Shown here: positions 52,508-61,839 of the stretch, one piece after another | Layout of the letters: every line of letters begins with the position of its first letter | Numbering within the stretch: position 1 is the stretch's first letter | Origin: Dinoroseobacter sp013215265 | GTDB taxonomy: Bacteria > Pseudomonadota > Alphaproteobacteria > Rhodobacterales > Rhodobacteraceae | Length of the DNA stretch: 64,000 bases | Reading direction: 5' to 3' | NCBI GenBank assembly: GCA_963691755.1 | Contig: OY829366.1 | Span: 2,356,001-2,420,000, forward strand | Notes under the pieces: model-generated | Told to the model about the DNA's origin: nothing | The model's input: only the letters and a program-made list of their open reading frames with translations | Databases searched by the model: none | Program-made: the position numbers and the translations under genes

Positions 52508-53293
52508 ATGGCGCTCCCTGATTTTACATTGCGTCAGCTTTTGGAAGCTGGCGTTCACTTCGGTCACCAGACACAGCGCTGGAACCCCCGAATGGCTCCG
52601 TTCATTTATGGTGATAAGAACGGCATCCACATTTTTGACCTAACGCAAACCCTGCCGATGCTCGACGCAGCACTCAACGCAGTGCGCGAAACCGTTGCAA
52701 AAGGCGGCCGCGTGCTCTTTGTTGGCACCAAACGCCAAGCCGCTGGTCCAGTTGCCGAAGCCGCAGAGCGCTGCGCACAATACTACATGAACCACCGTTG
52801 GCTTGGCGGCACGCTGACCAATTGGAAAACCGTTTCCAATTCCATCAAGCGTCTGAAAGAAATCGACGAAGTGATGGCAGCTGGCGCTGACGGCATGACC
52901 AAGAAAGAACGTCTCGGAATGGAACGGGACCAGGGCAAGCTTCAGGCATCGCTCGGCGGCATCCGTGAAATGGGCGGTGTTCCAGATCTGCTGTTCGTCA
53001 TTGATGTGAACAAGGAAGATTTGGCCATCGCAGAAGCCAAGAAGCTTGGCATTCCGGTGGTTGCGGTTGTCGACTCAAACTGCTCGCCTGATGGCATCGA
53101 CTACATCATCCCAGGCAACGACGACGCGTCGCGTGCAATTTCGCTTTACTGTGATCTGGTCAGCCGAGCAGCGCTCGACGGCATGTCCGCACAACTGGGC
53201 GCCGCAGGTGTTGATCTGGGCGAGATGGAAGCGGGCCTTGAAGAAGAAGTGGTCGCCGAAGCCCCAGCAGAAGAAGCCGCCGCAGAAAGCTAA
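52508..53293 (+). CDS. rpsB: 30S ribosomal protein S2
   Basis: A 261-residue S2. I use ATG 52508 with GGAAAGGAAA shortly before. The family signatures LLEAGVHFGHQTQRWNPRM, HRWLGGTLTNWKTV and GIPVVAVVDSNCSPDGIDYIIPGNDDASRAI are complete. A long acidic tail (EEEVVAEAPAEEAAAE) extends the end, as in other Rhodobacterales. It precedes tsf with an 80-bp gap that contains a GC hairpin. Confidence 0.97.
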   Translation: MALPDFTLRQLLEAGVHFGHQTQRWNPRMAPFIYGDKNGIHIFDLTQTLPMLDAALNAVRETVAKGGRVLFVGTKRQAAGPVAEAAERCAQYYMNHRWLGGTLTNWKTVSNSIKRLKEIDEVMAAGADGMTKKERLGMERDQGKLQASLGGIREMGGVPDLLFVIDVNKEDLAIAEAKKLGIPVVAVVDSNCSPDGIDYIIPGNDDASRAISLYCDLVSRAALDGMSAQLGAAGVDLGEMEAGLEEEVVAEAPAEEAAAES

Positions 53294-53325
53294 ACCTTCG
53301 CAATCGCGAATTGAATTGAGACAAC

Positions 53326-53347
53326 GCCCGGGGATCAGTTCCCGGGC
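53326..53347 (+). other. GC-rich hairpin between rpsB and tsf
   Basis: GCCCGGG/CCCGGGC with an 8-nt loop (GATCAGTT), no T tract. It lies 27 bp before the tsf start. It may tune the rpsB-tsf ratio, or protect the mRNA. Confidence 0.4.
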
Positions 53348-53373
53348 CTCTGACCAATTAAGGAGAAACCAGG

Positions 53374-54249
53374 ATGGCGATTACCGCTGCAATGGTGAAA
53401 GAGCTGCGCGACACCACGGGTGCCGGCATGATGGACGCGAAAAAAGCACTGACCGAATCTGATGGCGACATGGAAGCCGCTGTCGATTGGCTGCGCACCA
53501 AAGGTCTTGCCAAGGCCGCAAAGAAATCCGGTCGGACCGCGGCTGAAGGCCTTGTGGCCGTTGCTGTTGAAGGTGGTACCGCTGTTGCGATCGAAGTGAA
53601 CTCAGAAACCGACTTCGTCGGCAAGAACGCCGACTTCCAGGCCATGGTTTCTGATTTCGCGAAAACTGCACTGGGTGTTGACGACGTTGACGCACTGAAG
53701 ACCGCAGATGTCGGCGGCAAAACCGTTGAAGACGTCCTGACGTCCAAGATCGCTACCATCGGCGAAAACATGTCACTGCGTCGTATGGCAAAAGTCAGCG
53801 GTGAATCCGTTGTGTCCTACGTCCACAACGCTGCTGCGGACAGCATGGGCAAAATTGGCGTTCTTGTAGCTTTGAACGGTGCTGACAACGGAATTGGCAA
53901 GCAAATCGCCATGCACGTTGCTGCAGCCAACCCAGCATCTTTGTCTGAAGCCGATCTCGATCCGGCTGTTGTCGAGAAAGAAAAAGCCGTTCAGATGGAC
54001 ATCGCACGCGAATCTGGCAAGCCAGAAGCTGTGATTGAAAAGATGATCGTTGGCCGTATGAAGAAGTTCCTTGCCGAAATCACGCTTGTGAACCAGCAGT
54101 TCGTAGTCAACCCAGACCTGACCGTTGGCGCTGCGGCAAAAGAAGCTGGTGTGGAAATCACTGGCTTTGTGCGTATGGAGGTCGGCGAAGGCATCGAGAA
54201 AGAAGCCGAGGATTTTGCAGCCGAAGTTGCAAAAACAATGCAAGGCTGA
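53374..54249 (+). CDS. tsf: elongation factor Ts
   Basis: A 291-residue nucleotide-exchange factor for EF-Tu. The opening MAITAAMVKELRDTTGAGMMDAKKALTESDGDMEAAVDWLRTKGLAKAAKK contains the UBA-like domain and the TDFVGKN motif (NSETDFVGKN) of the core domain. Standard alphaproteobacterial length. Ends before a strong terminator, closing the rpsB-tsf operon. Confidence 0.97.
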   Translation: MAITAAMVKELRDTTGAGMMDAKKALTESDGDMEAAVDWLRTKGLAKAAKKSGRTAAEGLVAVAVEGGTAVAIEVNSETDFVGKNADFQAMVSDFAKTALGVDDVDALKTADVGGKTVEDVLTSKIATIGENMSLRRMAKVSGESVVSYVHNAAADSMGKIGVLVALNGADNGIGKQIAMHVAAANPASLSEADLDPAVVEKEKAVQMDIARESGKPEAVIEKMIVGRMKKFLAEITLVNQQFVVNPDLTVGAAAKEAGVEITGFVRMEVGEGIEKEAEDFAAEVAKTMQG

Positions 54250-54271
54250 GACGCTAAAAGATCGAATAGGG

Positions 54272-54295
54272 AAGGGGCCTTAGGGCCCCTTTTTC
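54272..54295 (+). terminator. Rho-independent terminator after tsf
   Basis: AAGGGGCC/GGCCCCTT stem with TTAG loop, followed by a TTTTT tract. It ends the rpsB-tsf operon and lies next to the end of the convergent aroQ gene. Confidence 0.9.
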
Positions 54296-54298
54296 ATG

Positions 54299-54739
54299 TT
54301 AGCTGCCTTTGATGTGCCGGATCAAAGCCTCAACAGCCAATCGGTAACTGTCTGCACCAAACCCAGAGATTTGTCCAAGACAGACCGGCGCCATATAGCT
54401 GTGATGCCGGAAATCTTCGCGTGCATGAACATTTGACATGTGGATTTCAACAACAGGCAGTTCAATCGCAGAAATTGCATCACGCAACGCAACCGATGTG
54501 TGCGTGTACGCGCCCGCATTGAACGCTACGCCAACCTGAGTTCCGCGTGCAGCATGCAGTGCATCCACCAAGCCGCCTTCAGAATTTGACTGTTTGCACA
54601 CGACTGAAAACCCATGCGCCTTAGCCGTTTGTGCGCACAGACTTTCGACATCTGCCAGCGTCTGATGACCGTAAACTTCAGGCTGCCGTGTCCCAAGCAA
54701 GTTCAGGTTGGGTCCATTCAGGATCAGTAGTTCGGGCAT
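54299..54739 (-). CDS. aroQ: AroQ, type II 3-dehydroquinate dehydratase
   Basis: A 146-residue type II dehydroquinase for the third shikimate step. Motifs: ILNGPNLNLLGTRQPEVYG (with the active-site tyrosine at the flexible loop), FNAGAYTHTSVALRDA, EIHMSNVHAREDFRHHSY. Its length is typical. It is alone, separated from the upstream regulator by an AT-rich 222-bp gap. Confidence 0.95.
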   Translation of the reverse strand: MPELLILNGPNLNLLGTRQPEVYGHQTLADVESLCAQTAKAHGFSVVCKQSNSEGGLVDALHAARGTQVGVAFNAGAYTHTSVALRDAISAIELPVVEIHMSNVHAREDFRHHSYMAPVCLGQISGFGADSYRLAVEALIRHIKGS

Positions 54740-54961
54740 ATCAATCTCCTCGGCGCTCTCATGCGTGAGTCGGGTCTATTTGTCGAGAACAATCAGAGGC
54801 CGGGCGCGTGTCACTCCATGCAGAAATTATCACTAATCACCGCGTCCAGCTTATTAAAACATGAGGAAATACACTTTAGCCTTTGCAATTAAACGGTTTT
54901 CCAGAAAACTACACATATCCGTAATTTAACATAATCATGATTATACGACTTAAATGTGATA
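54740..54961. other. AT-rich intergenic region with a perfect palindrome
   Basis: 222 bp with clearly higher AT content than its neighbours. It contains ATAATCATGATTAT at 54931-54944, a perfect 14-bp palindrome. It must hold the aroQ promoter and any terminator for the regulator gene. No coding frame or RNA gene is visible. Confidence 0.5.
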
Positions 54962-55591
54962 TCATTCTGGTGGCAAAGACGTGACCCACAAGATCGTCGC
55001 ATCATCATCACTGACAGTAATTACGTTATGCCCCATTGTGGCATCATAGTATGCGCTATCGCCACGCCGCATTTCGATTGGCTCATAGAACTCGGTGTAC
55101 AAACAGATCGCTCCGGTAAGTACGTAAAGAAACTCTTCGCCATCATGGCGCACCCAACCCTCGAACTCTTCAAAGCTGCGCGCGCGTATCCGCGTTCGGT
55201 ACGGAAGCATCGCCTTCTTGGTCAGCGCGCTAGCCAACATCTCATGTTCGTATGTCGATGTAGGATGAGAAGCCCCGTCCCCACCTTTCGTCACCGACAG
55301 ACGTCCTGTGATCTGCCCATCTCTGGGTGGTGTGAAAAGTTGAGGAATTGAGATCTGCAAACCGCTGGCAAGTTTCTTAAGCGCATCAAATGTCGGCGAC
55401 ATTTGAGCGTTCTCAATCTTTGACAAGGTAGACCGTGCCATACCGGCTTGCTGTGCGGCTTGCTCCAATGTCAACCCACGCGCCTTGCGCAGGTCCCTAA
55501 CCCGTTCTCCAAGATCCAAGGGTTCCACATGTGAATCTTGCCCGTTTTCACGGGCCAACTTGATCAGACTTGGCTCATTTGCATCCGTCAT
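54962..55591 (-). CDS. XRE-type regulator with cupin domain
   Basis: A 209-residue regulator: N-terminal helix-turn-helix of the XRE class (about 28-85, RVRDLRKARGLTLEQAAQQAGMARSTLSKIENAQMSPTFDALKKLA) and a C-terminal cupin (about 110-205, EGWVRHDGEEFLYVLTGAICLYTEFYEPIEMRRGDSAYYDATMGHNVI). Such HTH-cupin proteins respond to small metabolites and often control adjacent transporters or amine catabolism. Divergent from the DsbA-Bcr pair, its likely target. Confidence 0.88.
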   Translation of the reverse strand: MTDANEPSLIKLARENGQDSHVEPLDLGERVRDLRKARGLTLEQAAQQAGMARSTLSKIENAQMSPTFDALKKLASGLQISIPQLFTPPRDGQITGRLSVTKGGDGASHPTSTYEHEMLASALTKKAMLPYRTRIRARSFEEFEGWVRHDGEEFLYVLTGAICLYTEFYEPIEMRRGDSAYYDATMGHNVITVSDDDATILWVTSLPPE

Positions 55592-55748
55592 AATGCGTGT
55601 GCTTAGACCGAAAGATCAGCGTGAATGCAACGCTCACCCGACCTGTGCGCGAACACACGTTCCGGCGCACTACGTTCGCACGGCGCGCATTGACAGTTGG
55701 AGGCTCCAGCCTCATTCAACGAAGATACCCAAGAAGAAACAGGTTCCG

Positions 55749-56396
55749 ATGATTAAGCTCGACATCATTTCAGATCCCGTCTGCCCCTGGTGCTACATCG
55801 GGAAAGCCGAGCTCGACCACGCCCTAGCAGAACGGCCTGATCATTCGTTTACGATCGAATGGCATCCCTTCCAGCTTAATCCGGACATGCCCGCGGAAGG
55901 CATGGACCGAAAGGACTACATGGAAATGAAATTTGGAGGCCAATCCGGCGCCGCCAGCGCTTATGCACCCGTCATAGAACGTACGGAAGCGCTTGATTTA
56001 AATATTGATTTCTCTGCCATCGACCGACAGCCCAATACCCTGAACGCGCATCGTTTGATACACTGGGCCGGCCTTGAGGGACGTCAGACTCCTGCTGTCT
56101 CCGCCCTGTTCAAAGCATTTTTCAATGAGTACCGCGATATTGGAGATACCGAGATTTTGATAGAGATCGGCAGTTCGATTGGGATGAACCCAGAGATCTT
56201 GAAACGGTTGTTTTCAGGCGACGCTGACGTGCAGTCGATTAAGGATCGCGACGTCCATGCGCGCCAGCGCGGGGTCAGCGGAGTGCCATGCTTCATTGTT
56301 GCCAACACCCACGCACTAAGGGGGGCGCAGCCAAAATCTCTTTGGTTGCAAGTGCTTGATGAACTCTCTGAAAACATGAAAGAAAGCACAGATTGA
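55749..56396 (+). CDS. DsbA-family oxidoreductase (FrnE-like)
   Basis: A 215-residue thioredoxin-fold protein of the FrnE/2-hydroxychromene isomerase-like group, with CPWC at residues 13-16 (DPVCPWCYIGKAEL). No signal peptide is seen, so it is cytosolic. Starts at ATG 55749. The family includes disulfide isomerases with metal or redox roles. The stop TGA overlaps the TTG start of the following exporter gene. Confidence 0.88.
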   Translation: MIKLDIISDPVCPWCYIGKAELDHALAERPDHSFTIEWHPFQLNPDMPAEGMDRKDYMEMKFGGQSGAASAYAPVIERTEALDLNIDFSAIDRQPNTLNAHRLIHWAGLEGRQTPAVSALFKAFFNEYRDIGDTEILIEIGSSIGMNPEILKRLFSGDADVQSIKDRDVHARQRGVSGVPCFIVANTHALRGAQPKSLWLQVLDELSENMKESTD

Positions 56397-57625
56397 CCCG
56401 CCCTACAAAACTGGGTGACCAGACAGCGCGAGAAAGGTTAGGTCAGTTCGAATTTATCGCGCTTATGGGAATGCTTTTTGCATCAGTCGCGTTCTCGATC
56501 GATGCCATGTTGCCCGCCCTGCCCGATATCGCATCAGAGCTCGCCTCCTCCAATCCAAATTCTGCACAGCTCATCATAACTTCATTTGTATTGGGGATGG
56601 GGTTTGGGACCTTACTTGCAGGTCCGCTGAGCGATAGGTTTGGCCGACGACCGGTCATTTTTTTCGGCGCAATATTATATATTTCTGGCGCGTTCCTCGC
56701 GTGGATAAGTTCTTCCTTTGAATTGATGCTCTTGGGACGTGTGCTGCAGGGCCTGGGCGCTGCAGGACCACGCGTCGTAGCTCTTGCTATCGTTCGCGAC
56801 ATCTATGAAGGGCGCCAGATGGCACGCATCGTTTCCTTTGCGATGCTGATTTTCACACTTTTTCCCGCTGTGGCGCCTCTTATCGGATCATGGATCATGG
56901 CGGGCTTCGGATGGCGCGCGATATTCTTGGGCTTCGTAGTTTTCTCATTGGTTTCAGTAGGTTGGCTTCTTATCCGTCAGCCCGAGACCCTGCCCGTCAG
57001 CGAAAGGCGCGATCTTGCGATCCGGCCGCTAGCAACTTCGATACGAGAGGTTCTTGCACACCCGGTTGTAAGATTGAGCATCGCTGTACAAGCTACTATT
57101 TTTGCTATGCTTTTTGGCGCAATCGCTTCAGTCCAGCCCGTATTCGACATAACATTCGGAATGGCGGAAAGTTTTCCGCTCTGGTTTGGCGCGCTGGCCT
57201 TGATCTCAGCGATTCCTAGCTTGGTTAACGCAGCAATCGTGGTGCGCCTTGGGATGCGCAGACTGATTTATCTTGCCTTGATTTCCCAATGTGTATTTTC
57301 CACCTTGGCTCTTGGGTCTATGGCGGTTCTGCCTGATGGGGCTGACGCGCAATTTTGGACTTATTTTCTGTGGCTTATCACGCTCTTTGGAATGCTAGGG
57401 TTCACTTTGGGGAACCTGAATGCGCTCGCACTTCAACCGATGGGTCATATCGCAGGAACGGCCGCGTCGACGATGAGTGCTGTTTCTACATTGCTCGGCG
57501 GTGCCATAGGCGCTCCGCTTGGCATCGCCTTTGATGGCACCCCAATTCCACTTGCGGCAGGTACGCTTGCGCTCTGCATCCTGTCGGTTTTCTTTATGAC
57601 ACGCATGCCAAAAGGTGATGTCTAG
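56393..57625 (+). CDS. Bcr/CflA-family MFS exporter
   Basis: A 410-residue MFS transporter with twelve predicted helices. It starts at TTG 56393 inside the previous stop (TTGA overlap). The inter-helix loop motif is GPLSDRFGRRPVIFFG, typical of Bcr/CflA drug exporters, and the first helices (FIALMGMLFASVAFSIDAMLPALPDIA) fit. It probably exports a toxic small molecule with the help of the adjacent redox protein; substrate unknown. It ends overlapping the convergent mfd end by 4 bp. Confidence 0.88.
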   Translation: MTRPTKLGDQTARERLGQFEFIALMGMLFASVAFSIDAMLPALPDIASELASSNPNSAQLIITSFVLGMGFGTLLAGPLSDRFGRRPVIFFGAILYISGAFLAWISSSFELMLLGRVLQGLGAAGPRVVALAIVRDIYEGRQMARIVSFAMLIFTLFPAVAPLIGSWIMAGFGWRAIFLGFVVFSLVSVGWLLIRQPETLPVSERRDLAIRPLATSIREVLAHPVVRLSIAVQATIFAMLFGAIASVQPVFDITFGMAESFPLWFGALALISAIPSLVNAAIVVRLGMRRLIYLALISQCVFSTLALGSMAVLPDGADAQFWTYFLWLITLFGMLGFTLGNLNALALQPMGHIAGTAASTMSAVSTLLGGAIGAPLGIAFDGTPIPLAAGTLALCILSVFFMTRMPKGDV

Positions 57626-60600
57626 GTTTTCGTTGATTTTGGTTTTGCTTCCACCGCGAGATCACGTGCGATGGCAAATGCACCTTTGATCTTATCGCTG
57701 TCGCGTGCCCAATCTCGCCGTACGATAATCTTGTTGTCTTTAACTTTCGCCAAGCCATTCTGCCCTTGGATGAAGGACACAAGTCCTGCGGGATTGGCAA
57801 ACTTATCGTTGTGAAACTGAATGACGGCCCCCTTAGGGCCACCATCCAATCGCGCGATCCCTGCCCTTTTGCACATGGATTTTATGCGAACAACCAGAAG
57901 CAAAGTATTCACTTCCTTAGGTAATTTACCAAAACGGTCAATCAGCTCTGCAGCAAACCCTTCCAGTTCAACCTTTGTTGTCAGATGTGACAGGCGCCGA
58001 TAAAGACCCAAGCGCACATCCAGATCGGCCACGTAATCTGCGGGGATAAGAACCGGGACACCAAGGTTGATGCTTGGCGCCCATTGCTCATCGGTCTCTG
58101 CGATACCATCCATCGCGCCAGATCGTATCTGTGCAATCGCGTCTTCCAGCATCGATTGGTAAAGCTCATACCCAACCTCTCGAAACTGACCTGATTGTTC
58201 TTCTCCCAGAAGATTGCCCGCACCACGAATGTCGAGATCCTGGCTGGCCAGAGTAAAACCCGCCCCCAATGTATCGAGACTGCCGAGAACTCTGAGACGT
58301 TTCTCTGCCGTAGCAGTCAGCTTCGCGCGCGGCTTTGTGGTCAGATAGGCGTAAGCTCTTGTTTTTGAACGGCCTACGCGTCCACGTATCTGATAGAGCT
58401 GGCTCAATCCGAACATATCTGCGCGGTGAACGACCATAGTGTTGGCGGTCGGAATATCCAGACCACTTTCAACGATCGTCGTTGCAAGCAGTACATCGTA
58501 TTTCCCGTCATAGAACGCATTCATGCGCTCATCCAACTCCCCAGCAGGCATCTGACCATGCGCTGTGATCACAGAAATTTCAGGTACCTGATCACGCAAA
58601 AACTCTTCTATTTCAGGGAGATCACTAATCCGAGGCACAACATAAAAGCTTTGCCCTCCGCGATAATGCTCGCGTAACAACGCCTCCCTGATCGTCACCG
58701 CATCAAATTCGCTGACATATGTTCTGATGGCCAGACGGTCTACCGGGGGCGTGCCGATAATAGACAGATCGCGAACACCAGACAGCGAAAGTTGTAGCGT
58801 CCGCGGGATGGGTGTTGCGGTTAGCGTCAAAACGTGAATGTCGCTGCGAAGCTCCTTCAGCCTTTCCTTATGTGTCACCCCAAAATGCTGTTCTTCATCA
58901 ATAATCAGAAGCCCGAGGTTAGAAAACTTTACCTGTTTGGCCAGCAAAGCATGCGTGCCGATCGCGATATCAACCGACCCCGCCGCAAGGCGCGCACGTG
59001 TGTCAGCTGCGGACTTTGCACTCACAAATCGAGACAAGGGGCGAACCTCTAGTGGAAAGCCTCTGAAGCGCTCAGCAAAGCTTTGGTAATGCTGACGCGC
59101 AAGCAAGGTTGTTGGCGCGATTACAGCAACTTGCACGCCTGACATGGCCGCGATAAACGCAGCGCGCATCGCGACTTCGGTTTTGCCGAAACCAACATCC
59201 CCACAAATTAGGCGATCCATCGGCTGACCAGATCCCATGTCTGTGATCACATCGTGGATGGCAGACAGCTGATCCTCTGTTTCCTGATACGGGAAGCGTG
59301 CTGCGAAATCATCCCACATCTCAGGTGGCGGATCTAGAACGGGCGCCCTACGCAGGGCACGCTCCGCAGCGATCCGGATCAGACGATCCGCCATCATGCG
59401 AATGCGCTCTTTTAAGCGTGCCTTCTTTGCCTGCCAGGCGCCGCCACCAAGCTTGTCTAGAAGCCCCTGTTCCTGCCCAAACTTTGACAGCAGCTCTATG
59501 TTTTCAACCGGCAGATAGAGCCTGTCGCCACCGGCGTATTCCAAATGCAGGCATTCATGCGGGGCCCCTGCCGCAGTGACCGTTTCAAGCCCCTTATAAA
59601 GCCCTACACCGTGGTCCACGTGCACAACAAGATCGCCCAAGCTCAAGCTGTTGGCCTCTTGCAGGAAGTTTTCTGCACGGCGCGCCCGTTTGGGCGCTCG
59701 GATCAATCGATCTCCCAGAACATCCTGCTCTGAGATAATGCAAAGCACACGCTCGTTTGGAAGCGGCAGAACGAAGCCCTGCTCAAGCGTCCAGACGAGC
59801 GCATAGACACCGTGTTTTGGTAAATCACGCAGATCGTCGATCTCGACGACTTCTGGCAGACCATGATCTTCCAGAAGTCCCATCAACCGCTCTCTGGCGC
59901 CTGTTGACCAAGACGCAAGCACCACTGGACCTTCTTCAGATTTGGCGCGAATATGGGAAACTAACACATCGAAAAGATTTGTATTTTCAAGCTTACGCTC
60001 AGGCGCAAAACTCCGCCCGATCCGGCCGCCGGCATCCACCAGTCCCGGCCCGGGAGGAACCGGTAAAGGTGCCAGTTGCAGGACCCTGTGGGGCTTTAGC
60101 AAAGCCGCAAGTCCTGCCTCATCAATATAAAGACGGCTTGGTGGGCACGGTTTGTAGACCGTATCGATTCGGCCCTTTTGTTGCATGGCAAGACGGCGCG
60201 TTTCGTACTGATCCGCGATACCCTCCCAGCGGGCAAGATGTGCCGCCACAAACTGATCGTCCAAAATGACGCTTGCGCCGGGTAGATACGCGGTCAGCGG
60301 CTCAAGTTCATCATGGAAAAAGGGCAGCCAGTGCTCCATTCCGGCCTGTTTGCGTCCCGCGCTGATCGCCTCATACAAGGGGTCATCACTGCCCGCGGCC
60401 CCAAATTCGATCCGATAATTCTGCCGAAAGCGTGTGATAGATTGCTCATCCAAAACGACCTCGGAAACCGGCGACAGCTCGATCTGGTCAACCATTCCGG
60501 CGCTGCGCTGCGTTTCAACGTCAAAGCGTCTGATCCCATCAAGAATATCGCCAAAAAAATCGAGCCTGACCGGATGTTCCTGTCCTGGCGGGAAGATATC

Positions 60601-61112
60601 AATAAGTCCGCCGCGCAGCGCAAAGTCGCCAGGTTCAAAAACGTTCGGAGACTGCGCGAAGCCCATACGCGCCAAATATCCCGCAGCGCCTCGACATCGA
60701 CCTGTTCCCCTTTCCGCAAAATGAAACTGGACCGCTTCAGAACGGATCGCGCGGGCACTTTCTGCGACACTGCGTTCAAAGTTGTCAGGACGACAAGATC
60801 ACCTGCGTCACTGTTCGCCAGATGCGCTAACACGGCCATGCGTGTCGACGCGATTTCTGCATTCGGTGATACGCGGTCATACGGAAGACAGTCCCACGCC
60901 GGAAACGACATTACGGATTGTGCGGGGTCCCAGATCGCCAAAGCTGTACGCATTGCCTCCAGGCGCTTGTCATCGCGCAGGACCACCAAAACCGGACCGG
61001 TAGATTTGGAAACCTCTCGCAAGACCAGCTGTGCATCGACACCATCTGGTGCACCCGACAAAGTCACAGTCGGGCGAAAGATCGTACCGTTGTTTGGGGA
61101 TGGATTAGACAT
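57622..61112 (-). pseudogene. mfd: transcription-repair coupling factor Mfd, interrupted by a single-base frameshift
   Basis: Mfd removes RNA polymerase stalled at DNA lesions and recruits UvrA. The N-terminal part starts at ATG 61112 (MSNPSPNNGTIFRPTVTLSG) and stays in frame to about 60683; then the family sequence continues in a different frame as YLARMGFAQSPNVFEPGDFALRGG. One extra base near the GGG run at 60680-60682 restores a single frame of about 1163 residues, close to E. coli Mfd (1148). Downstream the helicase motifs are intact (GDVGFGKTE, DEEQHFGV, QIRGRVGRS), as are the RID and C-terminal domains. It may be a real null, an error in the sequence, or less likely programmed slippage. 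It ends 4 bp into the exporter gene. Confidence 0.88.
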
Positions 61113-61157
61113 GCAGTCGCAACTACCTTGCGAGGCCTTGGTGTCAAGCTTGCGCGA

Positions 61158-61685
61158 TCAGCCGTTCAGAACAGACATGCTCATAGTCTGGAAAATACCC
61201 CAGAACGCTGTCACGAAAATAGACACAACACCGATTGCCTGCGTCACGATCCTATGACGGCGCAAGCGACGCACAAGCGCCTGATCGTATTGGTCACGCT
61301 CTTTCACCAGTCGCGCGGTGCGTTGCGCGAAAAAATTGATGATTGTGAATGGTAAAGCCAGCAAAAACAGCGCCTGGCAAAGCTCGACGCCATAAATAAA
61401 ACCAAGCAAGCCAAGAACACTCAACAGCGTCGCCGCCACAGCTGTCAGGATCTCACCTGCCGCCCCCCCAAACTGCAACAGTCGATTTGCGTTGATCCGT
61501 GCCAGATCTTCAAGATCTGTCATGGCTTGCCCGCCCTGCCGCGCAGCGCGTTGCACCAGATCGAAAGGAACGCCCATAACGTAATGGCTCATCACAGACC
61601 AGAAAACGGCCAAGACAATCCAGAACCACATAGAACTGAACGAATGCGTATCGATCACGAGATAGATCGTTTCTAGAAGGTCCAC
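61158..61685 (-). CDS. Rhodobacterales membrane protein of unknown function
   Basis: A 175-residue membrane protein: one N-terminal helix (about 18-38), a polar middle (DLVQRAARQGGQAMTDLEDLARINANRLLQF), and two or three further hydrophobic segments (EILTAVAATLLSVLGLLGFIY, ALFLLALPFTIINFF, IGVVSIFVTAFWGIF). Related proteins in this order have, as I recall, been labelled as a component of the SufBCD complex, but I know of no experiment supporting it, and the suf operon is far away here. It is downstream of nothing on its strand and upstream of mfd. Function unknown. Confidence 0.65.
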   Translation of the reverse strand: MDLLETIYLVIDTHSFSSMWFWIVLAVFWSVMSHYVMGVPFDLVQRAARQGGQAMTDLEDLARINANRLLQFGGAAGEILTAVAATLLSVLGLLGFIYGVELCQALFLLALPFTIINFFAQRTARLVKERDQYDQALVRRLRRHRIVTQAIGVVSIFVTAFWGIFQTMSMSVLNG

Positions 61686-61839
61686 CGAGTCTGCCTTTTA
61701 TTCCTGCTCGGCACACCTTCTGACACACCTTTGAGCAGAGATTAAGTCGGTTGTTTGGCACATTCGCGCTTTGCGCATCTGACTTGAGGGTTTCTGGCTT
61801 TCGTGTCAGCCATAGGGAACTGCACAGGAGAGACGCGGC

